NCBI GenBank assembly: GCA_046533095.1
Contig: JAJQRA010000023.1
Coordinates: 124,001 to 188,000 of the forward strand
Reading direction: 5' to 3'
Length of the DNA stretch: 64,000 nt
Origin: ZAX-1 sp046533095
Lineage (GTDB): Bacteria; Bacillota; Clostridia; Lachnospirales; Lachnospiraceae
This document shows, piece after piece, positions 51,700 through 60,425 of the stretch. Position 1 is the stretch's first letter. Each line of letters starts with the position of its first letter. The notes under the pieces are model-generated. The model saw only the letters and a list, made by a program, of their open reading frames with translations. It ran no database searches and had not been told where the DNA came from. Made by a program: the position numbers and the translations under genes.

Positions 51700-52728
51700 A
51701 TGGGTTTTTCATTTATAAAAGAACTGCCATCACCGGCAGAAATACAGCGACAGTATCCAATGTCTAAAAAGGCCATTCAGATAAAGCAGGAACGCGATAT
51801 TTTAGTCCGCGATATTATTTTAGGAAACTCCGATAAATTTTTAGTAATCATCGGACCTTGCTCTGCCGATAAGGAAGAACCTGTCTGTGACTACATCAGC
51901 CGCCTAAAGAAAGTGCAGGACAAGGTAGCTGACCGTTTAGTCATTGTCCCCCGTATTTACACGAATAAGCCACGTACGACCGGGGAGGGCTACAAAGGAA
52001 TTGCCCATCAGCCAAATCCGGAAGGAAAGCCGGACTTGCTAGCAGGGCTGATCGCCATGCGCAAGATGCATCTACGTGCCATTGAAGAAAGTGGCCTTAC
52101 GGCAGCGGATGAAATGCTTTATCCTGAAAACTGGGGGTTTGTAGAAGATCTGCTGTCTTATGTAGCGATCGGCGCCCGCTCAGTTGAAGATCAGCACCAT
52201 CGATTAACGGTAAGCGGTTTTGATGTTCCTGCCGGCATGAAAAACCCAACGAGCGGCGTTTTTTCGGTCATGCTAAACTCCGTCTATGCGGCACAGCACC
52301 CCCATCATTTTATCTATCGGGGATACGAGGTAAGGACAACCGGAAACGAGCTAACCCATGTGGTGCTTCGCGGGGCAGTGACCAAGCAAGGCACCTGCAG
52401 CCCTAACTATCACTATGAAGATTTAATACGCCTCATTGATATGTATGACCAGATGGATTTAAAAAATCCGGCGGCTATCATTGATTCAAATCATTCCAAC
52501 TCCAATAAACAGTATGAGGAGCAAGTCCGCATTGTAAAAGAAGTGATGCATAATCGCCGGCTTTCCCCTGCGATTCATAAGATGGTAAAAGGGGTCATGA
52601 TTGAAAGCTATATCGAACCCGGCTGCCAAAAAGTAAATGAACACGTTTATGGCAAATCCATAACCGATCCCTGCCTTGGCTGGGAGGATTCCGAAAAACT
52701 ACTATATGACATTGCGCAGATGCTTTGA
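51700..52728 (+). CDS. aroF: DAHP synthase, class I
   Basis: 342 residues. It condenses phosphoenolpyruvate and erythrose 4-phosphate in the first step of aromatic synthesis. Conserved stretches: IIGPCSADKEEPVCDYI, VPRIYTNKPRTTGEGYKG, IGARSVEDQHHR, GMKNPTSG, IIDSNHSNSNK. Metal ligands (Cys of GPCS, His of SNHSN, Glu and Asp near the end) are present. Paralogue (AroF/G/H) and feedback specificity cannot be read from this alone. GGAGTGAAACAAA precedes the start. Confidence 0.95.
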   Translation: MGFSFIKELPSPAEIQRQYPMSKKAIQIKQERDILVRDIILGNSDKFLVIIGPCSADKEEPVCDYISRLKKVQDKVADRLVIVPRIYTNKPRTTGEGYKGIAHQPNPEGKPDLLAGLIAMRKMHLRAIEESGLTAADEMLYPENWGFVEDLLSYVAIGARSVEDQHHRLTVSGFDVPAGMKNPTSGVFSVMLNSVYAAQHPHHFIYRGYEVRTTGNELTHVVLRGAVTKQGTCSPNYHYEDLIRLIDMYDQMDLKNPAAIIDSNHSNSNKQYEEQVRIVKEVMHNRRLSPAIHKMVKGVMIESYIEPGCQKVNEHVYGKSITDPCLGWEDSEKLLYDIAQML

Positions 52729-52893
52729 ACCATCGCATTTTACACTGGCACAGTGCGTTTAAGCCTGGTGTGAAAGTGCATCTAATTCACTTAGCAAGGT
52801 ATTTTAAAGCTTCGTTGACATATATTTCCTTTTGAACTTCGTGTCTGCGTCTCGTATTTTCGAGCTTCGTGTGTGTGGCGCTTCCTTGTTTCC

Positions 52894-53778
52894 CTACCTC
52901 CTAGGGTGTGCTTTCTCATACACTTCCCGCATTTTATTTTGCTTCATCTGTGCATATATTTGTGTTGTAGAAATATCTGAATGACCCAACATCTCTTGGA
53001 CAGAATGTAAATCAGCCCCATTATTTACAAGGTGGGCCGCAAAAGAATGTCTGAGTGTGTGGGGGGTTATTTCTGCACAGATCCCTGCCTTTTTCCCATA
53101 GCTCTTGATCAATTTCCAAAAGCCTTGTCGGCTCATGGCTTGTCCGGAGCAATTTGTAAATAGGTAGGTACTGCTTTGTGCCTTCCCTAGGAAAGGCCTT
53201 CCCTTTGCCAAGTAATTCTTGATGGTTTCCTTTGCGGCATTGCCAAACGGAATCATACGCTCCTTATTTGTATCCTTGCATGTAATATATTCCATTTGAA
53301 GATTTAAATCTGCCAGCTGCAATGTAATCAGTTCTGTTACACGAATTCCAGTTGCATACAGCAGTTCTAACATTGCCCGATCCCGCAACTCTTTCGGCGA
53401 GCTGCTACTTGGCTGTTCTAGCAGCAGCACTGCCTCTTCTGTTGAAAGTATAGACGGCGCTTTCTTTTTAATCTTTGGCGCTTTTAGCCCTAGTGTAATA
53501 TCATGTTCAATTTTCTTTTCCCGCTCCAAATAGCCGAAAAAGGCCTTCATTGTTGCAATACTTCTTGATATGGTGGAGGGCTTCATTCCTTCTTTTTCAA
53601 GATACAGTATGTAAGAGTTTAAGTTCGTAGTGGTTATTCTGCTCACATCCACGATTTCCTGTTCTGACAAAAAATGATTTAATTTTTTTAAATCCCGTTC
53701 ATAGGAAACCAATGTATTTTCCGCAGCCTTTTTTACTTCCTTTAAAGACTGGATAAATTGCTGCACTTCTTGTACCAT
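52894..53778 (-). CDS. xerD: Tyrosine recombinase XerD/XerC type
   Basis: 294 residues. N-terminal SAM-like core-binding domain to ~100; catalytic residues Arg in ATGIRVTEL, His-Arg in TPHTLRHSFAAHL, His in MLGHSDISTTQIYA and nucleophile Tyr in the same stretch. Length and motifs match chromosome-dimer resolution Xer proteins, and no integrase-type arm-binding domain or nearby att site is seen. It lies beside spoIIM, a common neighbour. The 165-bp gap downstream holds only a small CACTG/CAGTG stem. Confidence 0.93.
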   Translation of the reverse strand: MVQEVQQFIQSLKEVKKAAENTLVSYERDLKKLNHFLSEQEIVDVSRITTTNLNSYILYLEKEGMKPSTISRSIATMKAFFGYLEREKKIEHDITLGLKAPKIKKKAPSILSTEEAVLLLEQPSSSSPKELRDRAMLELLYATGIRVTELITLQLADLNLQMEYITCKDTNKERMIPFGNAAKETIKNYLAKGRPFLGKAQSSTYLFTNCSGQAMSRQGFWKLIKSYGKKAGICAEITPHTLRHSFAAHLVNNGADLHSVQEMLGHSDISTTQIYAQMKQNKMREVYEKAHPRR

Positions 53779-53904
53779 AATTTTATTACCCCATCCACCT
53801 TAATCAATAGCTTACAAAAAAGCATGTAGCCTATTGTCTTTTCTTATGACGATAGCTTACAAAAAATGCAGTCTATAGCCTGTTATTTTATTAATGTAAA
53901 TCAA

Positions 53905-54120
53905 CTAGAAACCTGTTATTATCAATTGAAAATCAACTAGAAACCTGTTATTATAATGTAAATTATCTAGAAGCCTGTTTATATCAATTGAAAATCAACT
54001 AGAAGCCTGTTATTATAATGTAAATTATCTAGAAGCCTGTTTATATCAATTGAAAATCAACTAGAAGCCTGTTATTATAATGTAAATTATCTAGAAGCCT
54101 GTTTATATCAATTGAAAATT
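53905..54120. repeat. 62-bp composite tandem repeat (30 + 32 bp alternating)
   Basis: CTAGAARCCTG starts at 53905, 53937, 53967, 53999, 54029, 54061 and 54091, giving intervals 32, 30, 32, 30, 32, 30. A 32-bp type ends TATCAATTGAAAATCAA and a 30-bp type ends TATAATGTAAATTAT, so the higher-order unit is 62 bp. It fills much of the gap between spoIIM and xerD; the rest of the gap (53779-53904, 54121-54276) shows only looser, related AT-rich sequence. Confidence 0.9.
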
Positions 54121-54276
54121 CCTGATATCATTAACATTATAATAATATATTGCAAGAAAATCAAATGGTATTTTTCCGGTTTCTGACGGCATTTTACAGC
54201 AAACTACAATATAGTGGGAAAACCAAAATTATGACACCAGATATTGTTAAAAATGATTAAAATTTTTGAAAGATTT

Positions 54277-54915
54277 TCAAAAGATTTTTAATATCCCTTT
54301 CAGTAATGGAGGATTTACATAGCTCTCCAAAAAGATTCCTATGATGTACGCACCTAGTATTAGTACCACCGCAATAAAACAGGCGACATATGCCTTTGGC
54401 CTGCCGCTTCCCCCCTCTTCCTTGGAAGCGGCTATTTTTTTCTGTGTAAATACTGCAAGGTGAAGGTATATCATGTACACTGGTATGTAAATAATATATT
54501 GGGGGAAAGCCGCCCCTCCTACCAATAAGAGACCCTTTAGCCCATATTTAATGAGGGCTACCGAAATCAAAAAGCCTGCCGCAAAACCTTGCCAACCTAT
54601 AAATAGCATTCCAAATACTATCCCAAAGACAGTAAATACCAATAAAAGCAATAGAGCCATGATGGGAAGACGTGCTTCTAAAATATAGTAAAACAGGCTT
54701 TCTTGCCGTATGGTGGTGTATTTGAATTTTTCAATGAAATATTCATTTAAAATTCCGAAGCTATCCAGTTTTTCTTTTCCCAAAAGATTTGCACAGATAA
54801 TGCCCACTATAAAGCAGCCAAGAAATAGCAGGCGGATATACTTCATTCCACCTGCTGATTTTTCCGGCTTTCTCCCCATTTTCATTCGTAAGTAGTTTTT
54901 TGAAATATGTTTCAT
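54277..54915 (-). CDS. spoIIM: Stage II sporulation protein M
   Basis: 212 residues. About five membrane helices (YIRLLFLGCFIVGIICANLL; LPIMALLLLLVFTVFGIVFG; FAAGFLISVALIKYGLKG; YVACFIAVVLILGAYIIGIF). With SpoIID and SpoIIP it thins septal peptidoglycan during engulfment. The neighbour xerD and the order with NUDIX fit Clostridia. Confidence 0.92.
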   Translation of the reverse strand: MKHISKNYLRMKMGRKPEKSAGGMKYIRLLFLGCFIVGIICANLLGKEKLDSFGILNEYFIEKFKYTTIRQESLFYYILEARLPIMALLLLLVFTVFGIVFGMLFIGWQGFAAGFLISVALIKYGLKGLLLVGGAAFPQYIIYIPVYMIYLHLAVFTQKKIAASKEEGGSGRPKAYVACFIAVVLILGAYIIGIFLESYVNPPLLKGILKIF

Positions 54916-55094
54916 GCCAGCACCTTTTTATGTAACAATCCACACGATCGTGTTCACAGCAACATTTCACCCTGCGCTACTGTAGAGAATCGTTACCCTT
55001 TTTGACCTTAGCATATCATATGCCAACCTCGTACAAAAAATGTGCCTTTCTGGCAACTATTCAATATCCTTATGAAACATTCATAGCCTTGCTG

Positions 55095-55658
55095 CTAAAC
55101 ATTAATTTTATTCTTATATGCCATGATTGCCGCTACTGTTTTTGCATCTTGAATCTCCCCTTTGTAAATTCGTTCACAAAGTTCTTCTAAGCTATGGGCT
55201 TCCAGTTCAATAAATTCATCTTCGTCTAAATGCTGTTTAGAGGGGATTAAATCTTTTGCCACATATACGTCTATCAGTTCATTGCAGAAAGCCACTGTTG
55301 TTTTAAGTGAGATTAAAAACTCCAGTTTTTCACAGCGATAGCCTGTTTCTTCTTCTAATTCCCTTGCTGCACACTGGATCGTAGGCTCTGTTGCAGCATC
55401 TCTAGAACCTGCCGGTATCTCTAATGTATATCGATCCAATGCATTCCGAAACTGTTTTACCATTAAAAGTTTTCCATCGGGCAAAATCGCCACAACTGCC
55501 GCCGCACCTTTTGGATGTTCGATATAGTCCCATTTTGTAGTTTTCCCATTTGGAAGTTCCATATAATCTGAATAAACATTCACAATGGCGCCTTTGTGTT
55601 CTAATTCACGTCTTATCCTCTTTATTGAGGTCTTTATCGGTTCTTTTTCCTTGGACAT
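55095..55658 (-). CDS. NUDIX hydrolase, ADP-ribose pyrophosphatase-like
   Basis: 187 residues from ATG 55658, with GGAG 8 nt upstream (a longer frame to 55736 lacks a site). The Nudix box reads GSRDAATEPTIQCAARELEE followed by ETGY, matching G-x5-E-x7-REUxEE. ELEFLISLKTT and NELIDVYVAKDL are as in ADP-ribose pyrophosphatases, which clear ADP-ribose in the cytosol. Substrate is inferred. It is upstream of spoIIM. Confidence 0.9.
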   Translation of the reverse strand: MSKEKEPIKTSIKRIRRELEHKGAIVNVYSDYMELPNGKTTKWDYIEHPKGAAAVVAILPDGKLLMVKQFRNALDRYTLEIPAGSRDAATEPTIQCAARELEEETGYRCEKLEFLISLKTTVAFCNELIDVYVAKDLIPSKQHLDEDEFIELEAHSLEELCERIYKGEIQDAKTVAAIMAYKNKINV

Positions 55659-55773
55659 TTTATTTTCTCCATTCCTAAATTCATGAAAGAATCCTGCCCG
55701 CAGGATTCTTTGCCTGTGGCAGTTGCGCTGCCGCACTATCCTTATGATGCCGCAGCGTCACCCTCCCGAAAGG

Positions 55774-55813
55774 TTTTTATGGTAGAAGCAACATGTTGTT
55801 CCTACCATAAAAA
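55774..55813. terminator. Bidirectional hairpin between NUDIX and rny
   Basis: Arms TTTTTATGGTAG... (55774-55793) and ...CTACCATAAAAA (55794-55813) pair with two mismatches. A/T-runs flank both sides. Confidence 0.6.
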
Positions 55814-55887
55814 AAGCCACTGCATTGCCAATTTCATCCAATCAGCCTTAACTATGCTTTATGGATTCATGGCTTTGCAGCGGCTTT
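55809..55887 (-). terminator. Intrinsic terminator of rny
   Basis: On the minus strand AAAGCCGCTGCA (55887-55876) pairs with TGCAGTGGCTTT (55824-55813) with one G-U, followed by a T-run to 55809. It overlaps the hairpin at 55774. Confidence 0.65.
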
Positions 55888-55910
55888 CCTTCTGTTGTGT
55901 TTGGTAAACA

Positions 55911-57458
55911 CTATTTTGCGTAATCAGTAACGCGTGATTCGCGAATTACATTCACTTTTATTTGTCCCGGGTATTCCAGTTCAGTTTCAATCTGTTTTGA
56001 AATATCCCGTGCTAATAATACCATGTCTGCATCACTAACTTGTTCGGGAACTACCATAATACGAATCTCTCTGCCTGCTTGAATTGCAAAAGATTTGTCA
56101 ACGCCCTTAAACGAATTTGTAATATCCTCCAACTGTTTTAGTCTGTTTGAATACGTTTCAAGGATTTCCCTTCTTGCCCCCGGCCTTGCTGCTGAAATAG
56201 TATCAGCGGCCTGCACCAGACATGCAATTAGAGAACTTGGTTCTACATCACCATGATGTGCTTCTACTGCATTGATAACAATTGGAGACTCTTTATATTT
56301 CTTGCATAAGTCTACACCAATCTGGATATGCGACCCTTCCATTTCATGATCAACGGATTTACCGATATCGTGCAATAAGCCGGCTCTTTTCGCCACCCTT
56401 ATATCTACGCCGACTTCCGCCGCCAACAAACTGGAAAGATGGGCTACTTCAATGGAATGCTTTAATGCATTCTGCCCATAACTTGTCCTAAATTTCATCT
56501 TACCTAATAATCGGACAAGTTCTGGATGGATTCCATGTACACCGACTTCTAATGTGGCCGCCTCTCCTTCTTCACGAATCATGGCTTCTACTTCTTTTTG
56601 TGCCTTTTCAACCATTTCTTCGATTCTGGCAGGATGAATACGCCCATCTACAATCAGTTTTTCCAAAGCGATACGGGCTACTTCCCTGCGTATTGGGTCA
56701 AAGCCGGATAAAATGACTGCTTCCGGTGTATCGTCAATAATCAAATCCACACCTGTCATTGTTTCTAAGGTTCGGATATTCCTACCCTCTCTACCAATAA
56801 TCCTGCCTTTCATCTCATCATTTGGAAGTTGAACAACCGATATTGTTGTTTCTGCTACATGATCAGCCGCACATTTTTGTATGGCAGTCACCACATATTC
56901 TTTCGCTTTCTTCCCGGCTTCCTCTTTCGCCTTGCTATCCATTTCTTTAATTAATTTTGCAGTATCAAGCTTTACATCATCTTCTATCGTTTTCAGCAGA
57001 TAATCCTTTGCTTGTTCAGAGGTCAATTCTGAAATTCTTTCTAATTCCTGTACGCGTTCTTCGTGTAGTTTTGCAACTTCTGCCCTTTGTTTATTCATTA
57101 CTTCTTCTTTTGCTGCAAAGCCTGCTTCTCTTTTTTCAATTGCCTCTAATTTCTTATCCAGATTCTCTTCTTTCTGGATGACTCGCCTTTCGTTGCGCTG
57201 AATCTCATTTCTTCTTTCTTTAATTTCTTTATCAAGTTCATTCTTTGTTTTAATCGACTCTTCCTTGATTTCAAGCATAGATTCGCGCTTCTTTGTCTCT
57301 GCAGTTTTAACAGCTTCATCTATTATTTTTCTTGCTTTTTCTTCTGCACTGCCTATTTTTATTTCTACAACATTTTTGTGATAGGCAATGGAAGAAACGA
57401 AAGTAATAGGTACGGCAATAATTAACGTAACGACTACAGCGATAATAATTCCTGGCAC
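55911..57458 (-). CDS. rny: Ribonuclease Y
   Basis: 515 residues, normal length. N-terminal membrane helix (IIAVVVTLIIAVPITFVSSI), long coiled coil (~25-200), KH domain (GRIIGREGRNIRTLETMTGV) and HD phosphohydrolase domain (LLHDIGKSVDHE, HHGDVEP). It is a membrane-bound endonuclease that starts mRNA decay in Firmicutes. A GAAC-N4-GTTC sequence lies in front of it (57526-57537). Confidence 0.97.
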   Translation of the reverse strand: MPGIIIAVVVTLIIAVPITFVSSIAYHKNVVEIKIGSAEEKARKIIDEAVKTAETKKRESMLEIKEESIKTKNELDKEIKERRNEIQRNERRVIQKEENLDKKLEAIEKREAGFAAKEEVMNKQRAEVAKLHEERVQELERISELTSEQAKDYLLKTIEDDVKLDTAKLIKEMDSKAKEEAGKKAKEYVVTAIQKCAADHVAETTISVVQLPNDEMKGRIIGREGRNIRTLETMTGVDLIIDDTPEAVILSGFDPIRREVARIALEKLIVDGRIHPARIEEMVEKAQKEVEAMIREEGEAATLEVGVHGIHPELVRLLGKMKFRTSYGQNALKHSIEVAHLSSLLAAEVGVDIRVAKRAGLLHDIGKSVDHEMEGSHIQIGVDLCKKYKESPIVINAVEAHHGDVEPSSLIACLVQAADTISAARPGARREILETYSNRLKQLEDITNSFKGVDKSFAIQAGREIRIMVVPEQVSDADMVLLARDISKQIETELEYPGQIKVNVIRESRVTDYAK

Positions 57459-57524
57459 AGGAGCACCTCCTTATTTAATTTTCATTGTGCATAGAACATA
57501 CATTCTTACTTGCAGGAATCTGTG

Positions 57525-57538
57525 CGAACTTTGGTTCA
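57525..57538. promoter_or_regulatory. LexA-box-like sequence upstream of rny
   Basis: CGAACTTTGGTTCA has the exact GAAC-N4-GTTC core, 68-81 bp before the rny start. About one such core is expected by chance in 64 kb, so the weight is low. No clear promoter overlaps it. Otherwise the 57459-57703 gap shows nothing recognised. Confidence 0.3.
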
Positions 57539-57703
57539 CTACCTATCACATTCGATGAAACGAAACCTTGCTTCTATTGAAAATAAATGTGCATCCTGCT
57601 GAGTATTTTCATTTCTAATATGTCATATCCGATAAATTTGCACATAAAACATGCAACTCATGAACATGAATAACAACATATTGATTTTATACTTTTTTCT
57701 ATC

Positions 57704-58309
57704 TTATGTCAAGTGATCTAATGCATACAAAATGTCATCATGGGAAAACCCCTTTCGGAGCAAAAACTGGTAAAGTCTTTGTTTTTCTTTCCAATCCGCT
57801 ATATCCGCCTTGTAATGCTTTTTTTCTACCCATTTTCCAATTAATTTTTGTTCTTGGTTGATCGGATATTCTTCTTCTAATGCCTGATTAATAATTTCTT
57901 TTAGAACTCCTTTTTGCATTAAACCTGTTTTTATCAAAAGAGGGCTTTTTTCATCCCGCTTAGAGCGAACATAGTTTCTGGCATAACGCAAATCATCTAT
58001 ATAGTTATATCGAGCTACATAAGTAATGGCCTCTTCGATGATATCTTCCTCATAATCATTTTGTTTCAGCTTATTTCTAAGCTGAAACTCTGTGCGGTCC
58101 ATTTGCTCCAATAAATGCATGGCACGCTTTTTGGCACGTATTACCAGTATTTCATTTCTAATTTTCAAATACTGGCCTTCTGTAATTTCTTCACCCTCTT
58201 CTAAGGTAAGGTCTTTTGCATCTTTTTTATATAATATAAATGTTATCCCGTTATCCAATAAAAGTTTCTTTCGACCTTTGTCTAATGCCGTTACCTGTTC
58301 AATCAACAT
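57704..58309 (-). CDS. recX: RecX, RecA regulator
   Basis: 201 residues. ALHLLEQMDRTEFQLRNKL-like helices, YNYIDDLRYARNYVRSKRD, and KGFSHDDILYALDHL are RecX repeats. RecX stops RecA filament growth. Its ATG (58309) lies in the end of a 38-bp tandem duplication that also contains the recA stop, so the intergenic distance was enlarged by the duplication. Confidence 0.92.
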   Translation of the reverse strand: MLIEQVTALDKGRKKLLLDNGITFILYKKDAKDLTLEEGEEITEGQYLKIRNEILVIRAKKRAMHLLEQMDRTEFQLRNKLKQNDYEEDIIEEAITYVARYNYIDDLRYARNYVRSKRDEKSPLLIKTGLMQKGVLKEIINQALEEEYPINQEQKLIGKWVEKKHYKADIADWKEKQRLYQFLLRKGFSHDDILYALDHLT

Positions 58310-58388
58310 GATTTATTTTGCTTCCTCGGGTTTTCCTGGTTTTACATGATTTATTTTGCTTCCTCGGGTTTTTCTGGTTTTACATGAT
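58307..58388. repeat. 38-bp tandem duplication across the recA stop and recX start
   Basis: CATGATTTATTTTGCTTCCT starts at 58307 and 58345, with a diverged third start at 58383: period 38 bp. The first copy includes the recX start codon and a relic recA stop; the second includes the real recA stop (58351-58353). Confidence 0.9.
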
Positions 58389-59574
58389 CTATTTTTGTTT
58401 CCTCCGGCTTTCCCGGTTCCCCTACTTTTTTTACTTCCCCCGGTTCTTCTGTTTCCTCCGTCTTTTTCGCTTTTCCTGCTCTCTCTATCTTGCCTGCTTT
58501 TTCTGCTTTGCCTGTTTTCTCTGGCTTTTCTGATTCTTCCGGTTTTTTCGATTCTTCTGCAAACCCATCTAACTTAAAGTGCTGTCTTACCTTTGACTCT
58601 ATCTCATCTCGAATCGCAGGATTCTCTTTTAAATATTGTTTGGAATTTTCTCTTCCTTGTCCTATCTTTTCCTCATTATATGCATACCAAGAGCCTGACT
58701 TATTAACAATCCCTACATTTGCCGCAATATCTAGAATATCCCCTTCCTTTGAAATACCTTTTCCAAACACAATATCAATTTCTGCTTCTTTAAACGGCGG
58801 GGCTATTTTATTCTTCACCACCTTAATGCGGGTACGATTCCCTATCATATCCCCACCTTGTTTTAAGGTATCTATCTTCCTTACATCTAAGCGTATAGAT
58901 GCATAAAATTTCAAAGCACGCCCACCTGTCGTTGTTTCTGGACTTCCAAACATTACACCTATTTTTTCCCGAAGTTGGTTGATAAAAATAACAATACAAT
59001 TGGATTTGCCTATGACTGCAGTAAGTTTACGCAGTGCCTGCGACATCAGCCTCGCCTGCAGCCCCATATGGGATTCCCCCATATCGCCATCAATCTCCGC
59101 CTTTGGCACAAGTGCCGCTACAGAATCTACAATTACGATATCCACCGCTCCGGAACGTACCATCGTTTCTGTAATTTCCAATGCCTGTTCCCCCGTATCC
59201 GGTTGGGAAATGTAGAGGTTATCTATGTCAACGCCAATATTTTTTGCATACGCAGGGTCTAGTGCGTGTTCTGCATCTATAAAGCCGGCAATTCCACCCC
59301 TTTTTTGCACTTCTGCCACCATATGTAATGCTACTGTGGTCTTGCCACTAGATTCGGGTCCATATACTTCTACTACTCTACTCTTTGGTATCCCACCAAG
59401 CCCTAGCGCGATATCAAGGCTCAGTGAACCTGTGGGCACTGTCTCCACATTCATATTTGCCGCAGAGTCCCCAAGTTTCATAATAGAGCCTTTGCCATAA
59501 TCTTTTTCAATCTTTGTAATCGCCGCCTCAAGCGCGGTTAATTTATCTTCCTTTTTATCTTCCTTTGCCATCAT
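58351..59574 (-). CDS. recA: Recombinase RecA with a long repetitive C-terminal tail
   Basis: 407 residues against the usual ~350. The core is normal: GPESSGKTTVALH (Walker A), VIVDSVAALVPKAEIDGDMG, IFINQLREKIGVMFGSPETT (L2 region). From ~340 on the chain is a Lys/Glu/Pro-rich tail of repeats such as KPEESEKPEKTGKAEKAGK and VGEPGKPEETK. RecA tails are acidic and modulate DNA access; this one is longer and mixed in charge. Start: ATG 59574 or ATG 59571, the latter better spaced from GAGG. The promoter and SOS box lie upstream. Confidence 0.97.
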   Translation of the reverse strand: MMAKEDKKEDKLTALEAAITKIEKDYGKGSIMKLGDSAANMNVETVPTGSLSLDIALGLGGIPKSRVVEVYGPESSGKTTVALHMVAEVQKRGGIAGFIDAEHALDPAYAKNIGVDIDNLYISQPDTGEQALEITETMVRSGAVDIVIVDSVAALVPKAEIDGDMGESHMGLQARLMSQALRKLTAVIGKSNCIVIFINQLREKIGVMFGSPETTTGGRALKFYASIRLDVRKIDTLKQGGDMIGNRTRIKVVKNKIAPPFKEAEIDIVFGKGISKEGDILDIAANVGIVNKSGSWYAYNEEKIGQGRENSKQYLKENPAIRDEIESKVRQHFKLDGFAEESKKPEESEKPEKTGKAEKAGKIERAGKAKKTEETEEPGEVKKVGEPGKPEETKIDHVKPEKPEEAK

Positions 59575-59644
59575 CTACCTCTTCCTTGCACGGTTCTTTG
59601 TGCATACTATGTGAATGGGTTTTCCTTCCACATACAACTTCTTA

Positions 59645-59770
59645 CTTTTGAACTTTACCTGCCAACTTTGCTTGCACACTTACTTGCTAGCTTTATTTGT
59701 TAGCTTACCTGCTAGCTTTACTTGCGGACTTACCTGCTAGCTTTACTTGCGGACTTACCTGCGAACTTAC
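59645..59770. repeat. 25-bp tandem repeat in the recA leader
   Basis: GCTAGCTTTACTTGCGGACT runs start at 59711 and 59736 (period 25 bp); looser copies extend back to ~59645. The unit end GCGGACTTACC resembles GCGAACTTAC, the first half of the adjacent LexA box. It lies in the recA 5' untranslated region. Confidence 0.75.
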
Positions 59771-59775
59771 GTTCG
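59762..59775. promoter_or_regulatory. LexA (SOS) box of recA
   Basis: CGAACTTACGTTCG is a perfect CGAAC-N4-GTTCG, the Firmicutes LexA/DinR consensus, about 15 bp downstream of the -10. RecA is the classic SOS gene, so function is highly likely. Confidence 0.92.
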
Positions 59776-59788
59776 TGATTATGCTATA

Positions 59789-59817
59789 ATAGTAGCTTAA
59801 TTTATTGAATATGTCAA
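59789..59817 (-). promoter_or_regulatory. Sigma-A promoter of recA
   Basis: TTGACA (59817-59812), 17-bp spacer, TACTAT (59794-59789), followed by the LexA box in the start region. The leader to ATG is ~200 nt, lengthened by the 25-bp repeats. Confidence 0.85.
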
Positions 59818-59912
59818 CTGTTTTTTCGGAATTTTTTTTGAATTTAACGGGAAATCCGTGGGGGCGGTCTACAAAACATTTTTTATCTTACCGGAACGTG
59901 CTTTCCTACAAG

Positions 59913-59953
59913 ATAATAAGAACAGTCACAAAGCATGCAACTGTTCTTATTAT
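59913..59953. terminator. 14-bp hairpin downstream of trxA
   Basis: ATAATAAGAACAGT (59913-59926) pairs exactly with ACTGTTCTTATTAT (59940-59953) around 13 nt. It lies 21 bp past the trxA stop (59974). Its U-tract is better on the plus strand, so direction is uncertain. Confidence 0.6.
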
Positions 59954-59973
59954 AATTTTTATTTAGCAGTTCG

Positions 59974-60285
59974 TCAAGCGATTAAATCTGCTACTGCCTC
60001 TTTGCTCTGAAATCCTACTGCTTTCTTAGATACTTGTCCTTCTTTTAAAACAACAAGTGTAGGGATACTCATAATGTCATACCGAGCCGCTAGTTCCGGT
60101 TCTTCATCTACATTTACTTTTCCCACTTTTACCCGATCGCCATACTCTGCTTCTATTTCCTCTATAACAGGCGATTGCATTTTGCAAGGGCCACACCAGA
60201 CTGCCCAGAAATCCAATAGTACCGGACTTTCACTATTCGTCACTTCCTGCTCAAAATTGGTTTTCGTAATTTGCATAGTTGCCAT
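59974..60285 (-). CDS. trxA: Thioredoxin
   Basis: 103 residues from ATG 60285, with GGAGGG 7 nt upstream (a longer frame to 60363 is not supported). Active site WCGPCK in LLDFWAVWCGPCKMQSPV; cis-Pro in IMSIPTLVVLKEG. A cytosolic disulfide reductase. The thioredoxin reductase is not in the window. It is single in its transcription unit. Confidence 0.97.
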   Translation of the reverse strand: MATMQITKTNFEQEVTNSESPVLLDFWAVWCGPCKMQSPVIEEIEAEYGDRVKVGKVNVDEEPELAARYDIMSIPTLVVLKEGQVSKKAVGFQSKEAVADLIA

Positions 60286-60425
60286 AAATAATCCCTCCAT
60301 TGACCTTTGATTCATTTTTGTCGCACTGATACGATACATTAACAGCTTGTCCACATAAATCATGACTATTCCGTTGTACCTCCTGAATCGTTGCCTATTT
60401 TTTCGTTTTCCCTATTTATTATTTT

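Noticed and set aside
52894..53778. Tyrosine recombinase considered as a mobile-element integrase
   Set aside because: Length and domain layout fit XerD, the neighbours are core genes and no att repeats are seen.
53905..54120. Alternating repeat considered as a CRISPR
   Set aside because: The apparent spacers are only two alternating sequences; the unit is a 62-bp composite repeat.
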